From: Flavobacterium flevense
GTDB lineage: Bacteria; Bacteroidota; Bacteroidia; Flavobacteriales; Flavobacteriaceae
Assembly: GCF_900142775.1 (NCBI RefSeq)
Contig: NZ_FRCC01000005.1
Location: 246,131 to 310,130, forward strand
Direction of reading: 5' to 3'
Length of the DNA: 64,000 nt
How positions within the stretch are numbered: position 1 is the stretch's first letter; each line of letters begins with the position of its first letter. The notes under the pieces were generated by a model that did no database searches, was not told the DNA's origin, and saw nothing but the letters and a program-made list of their open reading frames with translations. A program made the translations under genes and the position numbers. This document shows positions 24,622-34,838 of the stretch, in pieces.

Positions 24622-26076
24622 TTACTTTTTACTCAGTGTATTCCAGATATGGGCATTGGTCACCCCTATTTCTTCCGGGATAAATACCGGATTTTTACCT
24701 GCTTTTTTCTGTTTTTCATAATCCAGCAAAGCCTTTAAAGCCGGTTTTTGCAAAAGAATAATCGCCACAATGTTAAACCATGCCATCAATCCCACACCTA
24801 TATCACCAATAGCCCATGCTAAAGTTGCCTGATTTAAAGCGCCGTACATAATAATTAACATCATAACCACTTTTAAAACATAATAAAAAACAGGCGATTC
24901 CATTTTTCTGGTCAAATAAGAAATATTTGTTTCTGCAATATAATAATAAGCGATGATAGTAGTAAAAGCAAAGAAAAACAAGGCTATTGCTACAAAGTAA
25001 GATCCAAAACCCGGAAACACCGTATCCATTGCATTTTGAGTATATGCAGGACCTACAGCTACATTATTCAACCCGTGATATAAAAATTCAGATGCTCCAT
25101 TTGTGCCAAAACCGGGATTCTGCACATTATACATTCCTGTAATCAAAATCATAAACCCCGTAGCCGAACACACAAACAAAGTATCAATATAAACTGAAAA
25201 AGACTGCACCAAACCTTGTTTTACAGGATGCGAAACATTAGCAGCAGCAGCAATATGTGGCGCTGTTCCCTGTCCCGCTTCGTTAGAATAAATACCTCTT
25301 TTCACACCCCATTGAATTGCCAGACCAAAAACAGCTCCAAAACCCGCTTCCATATTAAAAGCGCTTTTGAAAACCAAAGCGATCACTCCTGCTAACTGAT
25401 CAAAATTAACTGCAATTATTATTAATGCTAAAATAATATAACCAATAGCCATAAAAGGAACGACATATTCCGTGAATTTTGCAATCCTTTTTACTCCTCC
25501 AAAAACAATAGCACCAAACATAATTACCATTCCCAGACCAGAAATCCAGGTATCCAAATTAAAAGCATTATTGATTCCCTCAGCAACAGAATTAGCCTGA
25601 ACTCCCGGTAAAAAAACACCTGCTGACACCACTGAAACAACCGCAAACAAGATGGCAAACCATTTTACCCCTAAGCCTCTTTCTATATAAAAAGCAGGGC
25701 CTCCACGAAACTCTCCCAAATGTTTTTCCTTATATATTTGTGCCAAAGTAGCTTCAACATAAGCGGTACTGGCTCCTAAAAAAGCAACCGTCCACATCCA
25801 GAACATAGCACCCGGACCACCAAAAGCAATTGCAGTAGCCACACCAGCGATGTTTCCTGTACCCACTCTGCCTGCAAGAGACATGGCTAAGGCCTGAAAG
25901 GAAGAAACTCCGGAATCAGTACTTTCGCCATCAAATAGAAGGCGCCACATTTCTTTAATGTACCGTATTTGCAGAAAACGAGTTCGTATTGAAAAATAAA
26001 GTCCTGTACCCAAACACAAAATGATTAAGCCATTACTCCAGATGACATCATTTAACATCCCTACAAATTCTTCCAT
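24622..26076 (-). CDS. Alanine/glycine:cation symporter (AGCS family)
   Basis: A 484-residue sodium-coupled amino acid carrier with about 11 transmembrane helices. Family motifs include LAGRVGTGNIAGVATAIAFG, GPGAMFWMWTVAFLGAST and SNEAGQGTAPHIAAAA. The open frame extends to 26154, but the ATG at 26076 starts MEEFVGMLNDVIWS, which matches family N-termini. The 26 extra residues read as untranslated DNA. Length is normal. Confidence 0.92.
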   Translation of the reverse strand: MEEFVGMLNDVIWSNGLIILCLGTGLYFSIRTRFLQIRYIKEMWRLLFDGESTDSGVSSFQALAMSLAGRVGTGNIAGVATAIAFGGPGAMFWMWTVAFLGASTAYVEATLAQIYKEKHLGEFRGGPAFYIERGLGVKWFAILFAVVSVVSAGVFLPGVQANSVAEGINNAFNLDTWISGLGMVIMFGAIVFGGVKRIAKFTEYVVPFMAIGYIILALIIIAVNFDQLAGVIALVFKSAFNMEAGFGAVFGLAIQWGVKRGIYSNEAGQGTAPHIAAAANVSHPVKQGLVQSFSVYIDTLFVCSATGFMILITGMYNVQNPGFGTNGASEFLYHGLNNVAVGPAYTQNAMDTVFPGFGSYFVAIALFFFAFTTIIAYYYIAETNISYLTRKMESPVFYYVLKVVMMLIIMYGALNQATLAWAIGDIGVGLMAWFNIVAIILLQKPALKALLDYEKQKKAGKNPVFIPEEIGVTNAHIWNTLSKK

Positions 26077-26170
26077 ATCATTATTAAGTATTAATTTATC
26101 ATCAAAAAAACAACAAAACATCCATTTATCAAACATTTTTACAATAAATAACAAAAAATAGTCTTAAAAT

Positions 26171-26205
26171 AAAAATGCTTTGTTCACTACAAACAAAGCA
26201 TTTTT
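26171..26205 (-). terminator. Terminator of the GlmU-like gene
   Basis: A perfect 14-bp stem (AAAAATGCTTTGTT and its complement), a 7-nt loop and flanking A/T runs, 32 bp after the stop on the minus strand. Confidence 0.8.
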
Positions 26206-26237
26206 AATAAAATCTACTGAATAAAAAAGGATACAGA

Positions 26238-27413
26238 TTATTCTTTTCTCCATTTTTTAGTTACTTCAAAAACATGTTCTAAAATTGCAGTTTCTTTTTC
26301 ATCAAACTCAATATTTCTTCTGCCCATTACTAATTTAGCGGTATCAAAAGCTTTCTTAGTCAGATAAGTGGTAAAACCTGCGGCACCTCCCCAAGAAAAA
26401 CTAGGAACAAAATTACGAGGAAACCCAGTTCCGAAAATATTAGAACTCACTCCCACTACAGTTCCTGTATTAAACATTGTATTGATTCCGCATTTACTGT
26501 GATCACCCATCATCAAACCACAAAACTGCAAACCAGTTTTAGCAAATCCTTCGGTTTCATAACTCCACAAACGCACTTCTTCATAATTGTTTTTCAAATT
26601 TGAATTATTACTGTCTGCTCCAATATTACACCATTCGCCTAAAACCGAATTTCCTAAAAACCCTTCATGTCCTTTATTCGAATAATTAAATAACACCGAA
26701 TTATTAATCTCTCCTCCTACTTTAGAATACATTCCTACCGTGGTAGCGCCATAAATTTTAGCCCCCATTTTAACCACAGCACCTTCACAAAGCGCAAAAG
26801 GACCGCGAATCATGGTGCCTTCCATTATTAAAGTATCTTTCCCAATATAAATAGGACCGGTTGAAGCATTTAAAGTCACAAATTCTAACTGAGCTCCTTC
26901 TTCAATAAAAATATTCTCCGGTGCAATAACATTCACACTTTTAGGAATGGGTTGCGATTTTCTGTCTTCTGTTAAAAATTCAAAATCTTCCCGAATAGCG
27001 GCATTATTTTTAGAAAAAATATCCCAGGTATTTGTTACCGTCAGGCACTCCTCATTGTACTCAATAATTTCATAAGAATCAAAATCAACTTCTTCCTGAC
27101 TGTCATTGGTAAAAAAAGCAATTACTTCTTCTCCTTTAAATATAGCCTGATTGGGTTCTAAATTCGAAACCATTTCTGCTAAAACTTCGTTAGGAAGAAA
27201 GGAAGCATTAATCATCACATTTTCTTCTAATTCCACCATTGGATATTTATCAGACAAATATTCCTCTGTGAGAGTTGTAATGGTCGAACCTAAATATTTT
27301 TCCCATTTTTGACGAATTGTTAATATTCCAATAAGAATATCAGCTACTGGACGCGTAAAAGTAAAGGGCAGCAAAGCATTACGGGCGGGTCCATCAAAAA
27401 GTATATAATTCAT
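26238..27413 (-). CDS. GlmU-family sugar nucleotidyltransferase-like protein
   Basis: A 391-residue protein of the Bacteroidetes GlmU-like family (TIGR03991). It has a degenerate nucleotidyltransferase N-terminus (about 1-150; ILFDGPARNALLPFTFTRPV takes the place of the usual GGxGTRxxPLT loop) and a left-handed beta-helix of hexapeptide repeats (about 170-350; for example IYIGKDTLIMEGTMIRGPFA). The fold suggests an acyl- or nucleotidyltransferase in amino-sugar activation. The exact reaction is not established for this branch. It lies 126 bp downstream of rpmE2 on the same strand but is separated from it by a terminator. Confidence 0.82.
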   Translation of the reverse strand: MNYILFDGPARNALLPFTFTRPVADILIGILTIRQKWEKYLGSTITTLTEEYLSDKYPMVELEENVMINASFLPNEVLAEMVSNLEPNQAIFKGEEVIAFFTNDSQEEVDFDSYEIIEYNEECLTVTNTWDIFSKNNAAIREDFEFLTEDRKSQPIPKSVNVIAPENIFIEEGAQLEFVTLNASTGPIYIGKDTLIMEGTMIRGPFALCEGAVVKMGAKIYGATTVGMYSKVGGEINNSVLFNYSNKGHEGFLGNSVLGEWCNIGADSNNSNLKNNYEEVRLWSYETEGFAKTGLQFCGLMMGDHSKCGINTMFNTGTVVGVSSNIFGTGFPRNFVPSFSWGGAAGFTTYLTKKAFDTAKLVMGRRNIEFDEKETAILEHVFEVTKKWRKE

Positions 27414-27492
27414 AAAGTTGTCAATTTATTAATTGTATTTTTTTCTAAATACGATCCAAAGTTACAAAGTTTTCAAATAGATAAAAATAAAA

Positions 27493-27515
27493 AAGCCTCC
27501 CGAAAAGGAAGGCTT
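27493..27515 (-). terminator. Terminator of rpmE2
   Basis: AAGCCTCCC pairs with GGAAGGCTT (one mismatch) around a short A-rich loop, with an A run on the plus strand that becomes T on the minus strand. It lies 25 bp after the L31 stop. Confidence 0.7.
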
Positions 27516-27539
27516 AGTTTATTTAGAAACAAATTAAAA

Positions 27540-27791
27540 TTATTTAATATGTTTAGCATATTTAGTTTTGAATTTATCAATACGTCCTGCAGTATCGATA
27601 AGTTTGCTTTTTCCAGTGTAAAAAGGGTGAGAAGTTCTGGAGATCTCCATTTTTACAACTGGGTATTCAACACCATCAACTGTAATTGTCTCTTTAGTAT
27701 CTGCAGTAGATTTAGTAATAAAAACGTCGTCATTTGACATGTCTTTAAAAGCAACTAATCTGTAATTTTCCGGGTGTACACCTTTTTTCAT
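27540..27791 (-). CDS. rpmE2: 50S ribosomal protein L31, type B
   Basis: An 83-residue L31. It opens [18 protein letters not shown] and has [20 protein letters not shown] near the C-terminus, both diagnostic. The CxxC zinc pair of A-type L31 is absent, so this is the zinc-independent type B. In many bacteria type B is induced in zinc limitation; in this lineage it is probably the constitutive copy, though I cannot check for a second gene. A promoter with an 18-nt spacer lies at 27901-27930. Confidence 0.96.
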   Translation of the reverse strand: MKKGVHPENYRLVAFKDMSNDDVFITKSTADTKETITVDGVEYPVVKMEISRTSHPFYTGKSKLIDTAGRIDKFKTKYAKHIK

Positions 27792-27900
27792 CTTGAATCT
27801 TTTTTATTTGTTTGGCTATAACTTAATTTTGAAGCTTTTCCTTTAACAGAAAAGGTATAAACTAATTATAACTTTTTATTTTATATTAATTTTGAGGATG

Positions 27901-27930
27901 CAAAAATACAATTATTTTTCAATAAACAAA
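27901..27930 (-). promoter_or_regulatory. Promoter of rpmE2
   Basis: On the minus strand TTTG (27927-27930), an 18-nt spacer and TATTTTTG (27901-27908). The leader to the L31 ATG would be about 100 nt. Confidence 0.65.
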
Positions 27931-27998
27931 TGTTTATTTCTTTTTTTTATATAAATACCTAAAAACAGTTTTTTACTCATCAATATACAGGGAATTAC

Positions 27999-28006
27999 TA
28001 TATTTG
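27999..28006 (+). promoter_or_regulatory. -7 box of the DUF4199/glycosyltransferase operon
   Basis: TATATTTG fits TAnnTTTG and ends 24 bp before the ATG at 28031. I see no good -33 match. Confidence 0.45.
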
Positions 28007-28030
28007 TTGCTTAATTAAAAGCTTTTTAAA

Positions 28031-28564
28031 ATGATTCATGAAACTATCAAAAAAAATGGAGTTACTTTTGGAATTATCACCGGATTAACTACTGTTTTAA
28101 TTACTGCTTTAATTTACTCTATTGATTTAAATTTATTTACCTCAGCCTGGGTTGGCGTTTCTAATTTAGCTATATATCTTATCATTGCCATTGTACTATT
28201 AAGTAAGACAAAAAAAGAATTTCCGGGTCCTTTTACTTTTAAAGATGCATTTACCACTTATTTTATTTCGGCTTTAATAGGAATTGCAATATCAGTTGTT
28301 TTCAACATTATACTATTCAATTTTGTTGATCCCGCTGCCAAAGATACTATTAAAGAACTCACTGTTAAATACATGATTTCTGCAATGGAGAAGTTTAACG
28401 CTCCTGCTGCAACCATTAATAAAGCCGTTGCTGATTTAAAGGAAAACGATCAGTTTTCAATTGCAGGATTATTAAAAGGCTCCTTATCAAATATTGTTTT
28501 CTGCACCATTTTTGGTTTAATTATGGCTGCTTTCTTTAAAAGCAAACCCTCATCACAAGAATAA
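28031..28564 (+). CDS. DUF4199 family membrane protein
   Basis: A 177-residue protein with four predicted transmembrane helices (about 14-32, 40-58, 76-100 and 148-168). The sequence GPFTFKDAFTTYFISALIG between helices is typical of DUF4199, a Bacteroidetes family of unknown function. It is followed after only 6 bp by a glycosyltransferase gene. The pair is usually kept together in Flavobacteria, which hints at a role in lipid-linked sugar export; that link is inferred. Confidence 0.85.
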   Translation: MIHETIKKNGVTFGIITGLTTVLITALIYSIDLNLFTSAWVGVSNLAIYLIIAIVLLSKTKKEFPGPFTFKDAFTTYFISALIGIAISVVFNIILFNFVDPAAKDTIKELTVKYMISAMEKFNAPAATINKAVADLKENDQFSIAGLLKGSLSNIVFCTIFGLIMAAFFKSKPSSQE

Positions 28565-28570
28565 AAATCG

Positions 28571-29530
28571 ATGAATCTATCTATATTAATTCCCCTTCTT
28601 AACGAAGAAGAATCCCTTAAGGAACTTTACACCTGGATTATAAAAGTAATGCAAGAACACCATTATTCCTACGAAATTATATTTCTGGATGATGGAAGCT
28701 CTGATAAATCATGGTCTATTATCCAAGGATTTGCAGCCCAGAACACTCATGTTAAAGGGATTCGGTTCATGAAAAATTTTGGAAAATCACAGGCTTTACA
28801 TGCTGGTTTTGCTAAGGCTCAAGGCGATGTAATCATCACCATGGATGCTGACTTACAAGACAGCCCTGAAGAAATTCCGGGATTGTACCAGATGATTACC
28901 AATGAAAATTTTGATTTGGTATCCGGATGGAAAAAGAAACGGTACGATTCAGTAGTAGCTAAAAACCTTCCTTCAAAATTATTCAATTGGGCTGCCCGAA
29001 AAACTTCGGGAGTAGAACTGAATGATTTTAATTGCGGATTAAAAGCTTATCGCAATATTGTAGTAAAAAACATTGAAGTTTCGGGTGAAATGCACCGTTA
29101 CATTCCGGTTTTGGCAAAAAATGCCGGTTTTGGAAAAATTGGTGAAAAAGTGGTACAACACCAGGCCAGAAAATATGGAGAAACTAAGTTTGGAATGGAA
29201 CGTTTTATCAACGGTTTTCTGGATTTAATTACCATTTGGTTCTTATCCCGATTTGGAAAAAGACCTATGCACTTATTTGGAGCCATTGGTTCACTGATGT
29301 TCATTATTGGATTTTTATCAACCGCCTATATTGGAATTTCTAAACTATACAATATGTACAATAATATGCCGTATAATTTAGTGACTAACAACCCTTGGTT
29401 TTTCATTGCTTTAACCACGATGATCTTAGGAACACAATTATTTTTAGCCGGTTTTCTGGGTGAAATTATTTTACGAACGAAGAACAATGAAGAGCGATAT
29501 AAAATTTCAAATGAAATAAATTTTTTCTAA
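28571..29530 (+). CDS. Family 2 glycosyltransferase, DPM1/GtrB-like
   Basis: A 319-residue membrane-bound GT-A glycosyltransferase. The N-terminal domain begins LSILIPLLNEEESL and has the metal/sugar-nucleotide motif MDADLQDSPEEIP (D92-x-D94). Two C-terminal transmembrane helices (about 232-255 and 275-300) are as in polyprenyl-phosphate sugar transferases (DPM1/GtrB/ArnC group). It probably moves a sugar from a nucleotide donor to undecaprenyl phosphate. Which sugar is unknown. It forms an operon with the DUF4199 gene 6 bp upstream. Confidence 0.9.
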   Translation: MNLSILIPLLNEEESLKELYTWIIKVMQEHHYSYEIIFLDDGSSDKSWSIIQGFAAQNTHVKGIRFMKNFGKSQALHAGFAKAQGDVIITMDADLQDSPEEIPGLYQMITNENFDLVSGWKKKRYDSVVAKNLPSKLFNWAARKTSGVELNDFNCGLKAYRNIVVKNIEVSGEMHRYIPVLAKNAGFGKIGEKVVQHQARKYGETKFGMERFINGFLDLITIWFLSRFGKRPMHLFGAIGSLMFIIGFLSTAYIGISKLYNMYNNMPYNLVTNNPWFFIALTTMILGTQLFLAGFLGEIILRTKNNEERYKISNEINFF

Positions 29531-29672
29531 ATTAATTTTCATTCTTTAAGCCAATAAAATCCATATTATTTACTATATTTCGAAATAGCTTAGTTGTTTA
29601 AAAAAATGCATATCAAAAACTAAAAACAACATCAACAAAATATAAAAACTATAACCGTAAAACGTTACAAAA

Positions 29673-31400
29673 ATGGAAATTAAACAAAACATTTTAGACG
29701 CAGTTAGTGAATGGCAAAGCCCAGTATTTGACACCACAACTCAGGAAGCTCTTAATAAATTAATAGCGGATTCTCCTAAAGAACTTGAAGAAAGCTTTTA
29801 CAAAAACCTGGAATTTGGAACGGGTGGAATGCGTGGGATTATGGGAGTTGGGAACAACCGAATTAATAAATACACACTGGGAAAAAGCACACAGGGACTT
29901 TCTAATTACCTTCATTCTGTTTTTCCTGATCAGCCTATCAAAGCTGTTATTGCTTTTGATTGCCGCCACAACAGTAAATCATTAGCAAAAGTTGTTGCTG
30001 ATGTTTTCTCGGCTAATGGAATTCAGGTTTACTTGTTTTCTGATTTAAGACCTACACCGGAATTGTCTTTTGCTTTAAGATATTTAGGTTGCCAATGCGG
30101 AATTGTACTTACCGCTTCCCACAATCCACCGGAATACAACGGTTATAAAGTGTACTGGGAAGATGGTGGTCAAATTGTTCCTCCGGAAGATGCAGCCATT
30201 ATAAATGCTATCGAAAAATTAAATTACAGCGAAATCAAATTTGATGCTAACGAAGATTTGATCGAATATATTGATCAGGAAGTAGATCAGGCTTTTATAA
30301 AATCAACTATTGAAAATGCCAGTTTTAATACTCCTGCTGAAGCAAAAGACAATCTGAATATTGTTTTTACTTCACTGCACGGAACTTCAATTACAGCAGT
30401 TCCTGAAACTTTTGCGCAAGCAGGCTACAAAAACGTACATATTGTTGAAGAACAAGCAGTTCCAAACGGAGATTTCCCAACTGTAAAATCACCAAATCCT
30501 GAAGAACCGGAAGCCTTGACTTTAGCCTTGGCTTTAGCCGATAAAACTAATGCTGATATCGTTATTGGTACTGATCCTGACTGTGACCGTTTAGGAATTG
30601 CCGTGAGAAACAACGAAGGAAAAATGACTTTGTTAAACGGAAACCAAACCATGATTTTGATGACTGCTTTTCTATTAGAAAAATGGAAAAAAGCAGGTAA
30701 AATCAACGGAAAACAATTTGTAGGCTCCACCATTGTTTCTACTCCTATGATTATGGAATTAGCTTCGGCTTATGGTGTAGGATTTAAAGTAGGTTTAACC
30801 GGCTTTAAATGGATTGCCAAAATGATTAAGGATTTCCCGGAACTGGAATTCATTGGTGGTGGTGAAGAAAGCTTTGGATATATGGTAGGTGATGCCGTTC
30901 GCGATAAAGATGCTGTTGCTGCCACACTGTTAATTTGTGAAATTGCAGCTCAGGCTAAAGCCAATGGAAGCACTGTTTACAAAGAACTACTGCAATTATA
31001 CGTGGAACACGGATTATACAAAGAATACCTGGTTTCCTTAACTAAAAAAGGAATGGAAGGCTTACAGGAAATCAACCAGATGATGATTGACCTGAGAGAA
31101 AACCCACTAAAAGAAATCAACGGACAACGTGTAGTAATGGTTGAAGATTACCAATCATCAGTGGCTAAAAATTTATTAGACGGAGAAGAATCTCCAATTG
31201 ATATGCCTAAATCTAATGTATTGATTTATTATACGGAAGACGGTTCTAAAATTTGCGCCAGACCAAGTGGAACGGAGCCTAAAATTAAATTCTACATTAG
31301 TGTTAACACGGAATTAGATGCTGTAGAAAACTTTAACGAAGTAGAAACTTATTTAGATCAAAAAATTGCTTCCATAATCTCAGAAATGCAATTAAAATAA
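29673..31400 (+). CDS. Phospho-sugar mutase (phosphoglucomutase/phosphomannomutase)
   Basis: A 575-residue alpha-D-phosphohexomutase. The catalytic phosphoserine loop is [16 protein letters not shown] (S149 by hand count), the Mg loop is DPDCDR (301-306), the sugar-binding loop is [12 protein letters not shown] and the phosphate-binding loop is [12 protein letters not shown] near the C-terminus. The length fits the PgcA/PGM2-like subgroup that interconverts glucose-1- and glucose-6-phosphate and sometimes mannose phosphates. Its stop overlaps the start of the ABC exporter gene (TAATG), so the two are translationally coupled. Confidence 0.93.
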   Translation: MEIKQNILDAVSEWQSPVFDTTTQEALNKLIADSPKELEESFYKNLEFGTGGMRGIMGVGNNRINKYTLGKSTQGLSNYLHSVFPDQPIKAVIAFDCRHNSKSLAKVVADVFSANGIQVYLFSDLRPTPELSFALRYLGCQCGIVLTASHNPPEYNGYKVYWEDGGQIVPPEDAAIINAIEKLNYSEIKFDANEDLIEYIDQEVDQAFIKSTIENASFNTPAEAKDNLNIVFTSLHGTSITAVPETFAQAGYKNVHIVEEQAVPNGDFPTVKSPNPEEPEALTLALALADKTNADIVIGTDPDCDRLGIAVRNNEGKMTLLNGNQTMILMTAFLLEKWKKAGKINGKQFVGSTIVSTPMIMELASAYGVGFKVGLTGFKWIAKMIKDFPELEFIGGGEESFGYMVGDAVRDKDAVAATLLICEIAAQAKANGSTVYKELLQLYVEHGLYKEYLVSLTKKGMEGLQEINQMMIDLRENPLKEINGQRVVMVEDYQSSVAKNLLDGEESPIDMPKSNVLIYYTEDGSKICARPSGTEPKIKFYISVNTELDAVENFNEVETYLDQKIASIISEMQLK

Positions 31401-33229
31401 TGGATGTTAACATAAAAAAGCTAATTCCTTTTGTTTCAAATTATAAAAAACACATTTATTTAAATGTGTTTTTTAATATATTCTACGCATTGTTTTCTAC
31501 TTTGCTGATGGTATCTATGATTCCTACCCTAAATGTACTTTTTGGGATTGATGAAAAAATATATACAGCACCCAAATACGAAGGAATTGGAAATATAAAA
31601 AACTACACTGGGGATTTCCTGAATTACAAAATGACAACGCTTACAGATGTTTATGGTTTTAAAATCATGTTGTTATTTGTTATTTCAATTATTATTGTAA
31701 CTGCTTTATTAAAAAACATCAGTAATTACTTTGCATCTTATCACGTCACCCGTTTGAGAACAGGTGTTCTTAGAGATTTAAGAAAAAAATTATATTTAAA
31801 AATCATTAATTTACCGGTATCCTACTATTCTGAAAAAAGAAAAGGAGACGTAATGGCTCGTATGTTAGGGGATATAAATGATGTTCAAAATTCTTTTTTT
31901 CAGGTTTTAGAATTGGTTGTCAGAGAACCCCTGACTATCATTTTTTCAATAGTAACCATGTTTATTATAAGCCCGAAACTCTCTCTTTTTGTTTTAGTAT
32001 TTATTCCGGTGGCCGGAATTATCATTTCAAGGATTGGAAAAAATCTAAAATCTAAATCGATAAAAGCACAGAATGAAAACGGTATTTTTATTTCTATTTT
32101 AGATGAAACCCTGGGCGGATTAAAAGTAGTAAAAGGATACAATGCTGAGGAATCTTTTATTGACAAATTCAACAGTTCGATTAATCGTCTTTTACATCTT
32201 TCTAACAGCATTGGAAACAAAAACAATTTAGCTTCTCCAATGAGTGAGTTCCTGGGTATTGTTACTATTGCAGTCTTATTATGGTTTGGAGCCCAGCTTG
32301 TAGTTGAAGACCAATCTATTACTTCGGCAACTTTTATTACTTATATAGCACTTGCATACACTATTTTAACTCCTGCAAAAGCAGTTTCTAAAGCTTCTTA
32401 TCAGGTCAAATCAGGGTTAGCCGCTGCAGAAAGAGTTTTCACTTTAATGGATCAGGAGAATCCTATCGTTGATAAACCCAATGCTGTTGACAAAGAAACT
32501 TTTACTACTTCTATTCGATTAGAAAACATCAATTTTAGATATAAAAAAGAAAATGTCCTTGATAATTTCACATTAGAAATACCTAAAGGAAAAACAATTG
32601 CACTGGTAGGACAATCCGGTTCCGGAAAAAGTACCATTGCCAATTTATTAACCCGTTTTTACGATGTCAATGAAGGTAAAATAACGATGGATGGGCTGGA
32701 TATTAAAGATATTAAACTAAAATCACTTCGCGGTTTAATGGGATTAGTGACTCAGGATTCTATCTTATTTAATGATACCATCAAAGCCAATATTGCTTTA
32801 GGAAAACCAGATGCCACAGACGAAGAGGTTATTGAAGCTTTAAAAATTGCCAATGCCTACGAGTTTGTAAAAGATTTACCCGAGGGAATCCACTCTAATG
32901 TAGGCGATAGCGGAAACAAACTTTCTGGCGGACAAAAACAACGTTTGTCTATTGCAAGAGCTGTTTTGAAAAATCCTCCGATTATGATTCTAGACGAAGC
33001 TACTTCGGCATTAGATACTGAAAGCGAAAAATTTGTACAGGTCGCACTGGAAAACATGATGCAAAACAGAACTTCCATTGTTATTGCACACCGTCTTTCT
33101 ACCATTCAAAAAGCAAATAGCATTATTGTAATGCAAAAAGGTAAAATTGTGGAACAAGGTACACATGAAGAACTAATTGCATTAAATGGCACTTACAACA
33201 AACTAGTCATGATGCAATCATTTGAATAA
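31400..33229 (+). CDS. MsbA-like ABC exporter, fused permease and ATPase
   Basis: A 609-residue half-transporter with six transmembrane helices in residues 15-330 and an ATPase domain in 360-609. Walker A is GQSGSGKST (about 404-412), the signature is LSGGQKQR, Walker B is IMILDEATSALD and the H-loop is IAHRLST. It works as a homodimer. The MsbA/lipid A or polysaccharide-precursor exporter group is the closest match, but the substrate is unproven. The start codon overlaps the stop of the phospho-sugar mutase gene by one base. Confidence 0.9.
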   Translation: MDVNIKKLIPFVSNYKKHIYLNVFFNIFYALFSTLLMVSMIPTLNVLFGIDEKIYTAPKYEGIGNIKNYTGDFLNYKMTTLTDVYGFKIMLLFVISIIIVTALLKNISNYFASYHVTRLRTGVLRDLRKKLYLKIINLPVSYYSEKRKGDVMARMLGDINDVQNSFFQVLELVVREPLTIIFSIVTMFIISPKLSLFVLVFIPVAGIIISRIGKNLKSKSIKAQNENGIFISILDETLGGLKVVKGYNAEESFIDKFNSSINRLLHLSNSIGNKNNLASPMSEFLGIVTIAVLLWFGAQLVVEDQSITSATFITYIALAYTILTPAKAVSKASYQVKSGLAAAERVFTLMDQENPIVDKPNAVDKETFTTSIRLENINFRYKKENVLDNFTLEIPKGKTIALVGQSGSGKSTIANLLTRFYDVNEGKITMDGLDIKDIKLKSLRGLMGLVTQDSILFNDTIKANIALGKPDATDEEVIEALKIANAYEFVKDLPEGIHSNVGDSGNKLSGGQKQRLSIARAVLKNPPIMILDEATSALDTESEKFVQVALENMMQNRTSIVIAHRLSTIQKANSIIVMQKGKIVEQGTHEELIALNGTYNKLVMMQSFE

Positions 33230-33307
33230 TAATTATAATTTAACATCATTACATTTTAGATTACAAAACGAATAATACCTTTATAGTACTAAAATTAAAT
33301 CTAAAAA

Positions 33308-34009
33308 ATGTACCACAATAATTTAAATATCACGCTTCCGGAAGACCCAGACACTGTGGTTTGGAAATATTTAGATTTGTCAAAATTTCTGGATTTATTG
33401 CTTTCTAAAAAACTATTCATGTCTCGTTCTGACAAATTTGAGGATCAGTACGAAGGCACTTTTAGCGAGCCTACTTATGAAGAAATTAAAAAACTAGCGA
33501 TTGATAATCCCGGTTTTATCAATAATTATAAAATTCACAGGGAAAAAGTAGCCATCAGCAGCTGGCATATCAATGAATACGAATCATTTGCTATGTGGCA
33601 AATATTTACGCAAAATAGTGAAGGACTTGCTATTCAGTCTACTATTGGCCGATTACAAAAGGCGTTAAATCCGGAGAACAATTTTAAACAATATATAGGC
33701 GAGGTAAAATATATTGACTATAAAAAAGAATACATTCCTTTTGATGATTTCTTTTTTCCCTTTTTGTTCAAGAGAAAAAGTTTTCAATACGAGCGCGAAG
33801 TACGAATTATAAGCGACGTTACTGACAGCAAAATCACATTAAATGATGGATTAAAAATAAATGTAGACATCAGTCAACTGATTGAAAAAATCTACATCCA
33901 TCCCAAATCAGAAAACTGGTATAAGAATCTTGTAATTCAATTAGTAAAAGAATTAGGTTTTGATTTTAAAATTGAAAAATCCGATTTAGAAAGTGATATC
34001 CTTATATAG
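33308..34009 (+). CDS. DUF2971 family protein
   Basis: A 233-residue soluble protein. Features of DUF2971 are an early KYLDLSKFLDLLLSKKLFMSR, then FEDQYEGTFSEPT, AISSWHINEYESFAMWQIF and FQYEREVRII. The family is common in accessory regions and often found near phage or defence genes. Its reaction is unknown, though conserved His, Arg and Glu positions suggest an enzyme. Its 3' end overlaps the convergent lipoprotein gene by 8 bp (34002-34009). Confidence 0.75.
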   Translation: MYHNNLNITLPEDPDTVVWKYLDLSKFLDLLLSKKLFMSRSDKFEDQYEGTFSEPTYEEIKKLAIDNPGFINNYKIHREKVAISSWHINEYESFAMWQIFTQNSEGLAIQSTIGRLQKALNPENNFKQYIGEVKYIDYKKEYIPFDDFFFPFLFKRKSFQYEREVRIISDVTDSKITLNDGLKINVDISQLIEKIYIHPKSENWYKNLVIQLVKELGFDFKIEKSDLESDILI

Positions 34010-34721
34010 GATCATAACTTTTTGCTTCCCAATTAGCATCTAAAAGATTGATGTAGTTGTAATGCACGACATCATTTTTATCAAACTGACCGTTTTTATT
34101 AGTATCCTCAACGGTTCTGTAATACAAACGATTTTTTGACTCAATCAGACTCCAGTCAATTAACTCTTCAAAATTAGCAGAAATCTTTATAAACCTTTCT
34201 CCGCTAATATCGCTTAAATAAAGAGCTTTGATATCACTGGTATCTAATTTACCATCTCTGTTGGTATCCAGATCATACATAGTATACACTAAAATCTGAT
34301 TATTCGTCTTATCAGCAATTCCTTTTAAATAAGTAGCAGTCAAAATCAAAGCCGGCTTATCTGTTAACGCCTTGATTGAATCAGAATCTATTTTTTGAAA
34401 TTTTAAATTTTGCAAATACCCCGTAACTTCTTCGTCTCCCAGATTAGAAATAGTAAAACTTAAATCAATTACGCTTGACGAACCGTATCTGGCTTTAGTC
34501 CCCCGCTCATAAACTCTTAAATCTCCCACCGGATGAATTAAATAGTGCGTTCCTTCCATTTGAATCGGCAAATCAGCAATCGAAATCTGACTGGAATCTA
34601 CCTTAGCAACAGATTTATCATTAGTAGAATTATATATCACTTTTGGTTTTTCTACTTCTTTTTTACAACTTACTAAAAGTAAAACTGCAATATTCATTAA
34701 GGCTATAGACACTGTTTTCAT
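34002..34721 (-). CDS. Lipoprotein with two EF-hand-like calcium loops
   Basis: A 239-residue predicted lipoprotein of unknown function. The signal peptide ends in the lipobox LLVSC (Cys about residue 19) followed by KKE. Two canonical 12-residue EF-hand loops are present: DTNRDGKLDTSD (about 152-163) and DTNKNGQFDKND (about 206-217), each with Asp/Asn at 1, 3, 5 and 12 and Gly at 6. They suggest calcium-stabilised folding at the cell surface or in the periplasm. The frame extends 9 codons upstream to 34748, but the ATG at 34721 gives a normal signal peptide. Its 3' end overlaps the DUF2971 gene by 8 bp. Confidence 0.75.
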   Translation of the reverse strand: MKTVSIALMNIAVLLLVSCKKEVEKPKVIYNSTNDKSVAKVDSSQISIADLPIQMEGTHYLIHPVGDLRVYERGTKARYGSSSVIDLSFTISNLGDEEVTGYLQNLKFQKIDSDSIKALTDKPALILTATYLKGIADKTNNQILVYTMYDLDTNRDGKLDTSDIKALYLSDISGERFIKISANFEELIDWSLIESKNRLYYRTVEDTNKNGQFDKNDVVHYNYINLLDANWEAKSYDPI

Positions 34722-34838
34722 ACGAATGCGATATTTAAATATTTTCAAATGTAATGATTTTTAAAAACGGTTTTGATTTTTTAAACTTAATTTATGACTT
34801 AATCTTATGAAATTAAAACTCCAAAAAGGAACTGTTTA

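Noticed and set aside
26077..26154. N-terminal extension of the alanine symporter
   Set aside because: The extra 26 residues include Cys/Phe/Asp-rich sequence unlike the family N-terminus, and an ATG at 26076 gives the conserved start.
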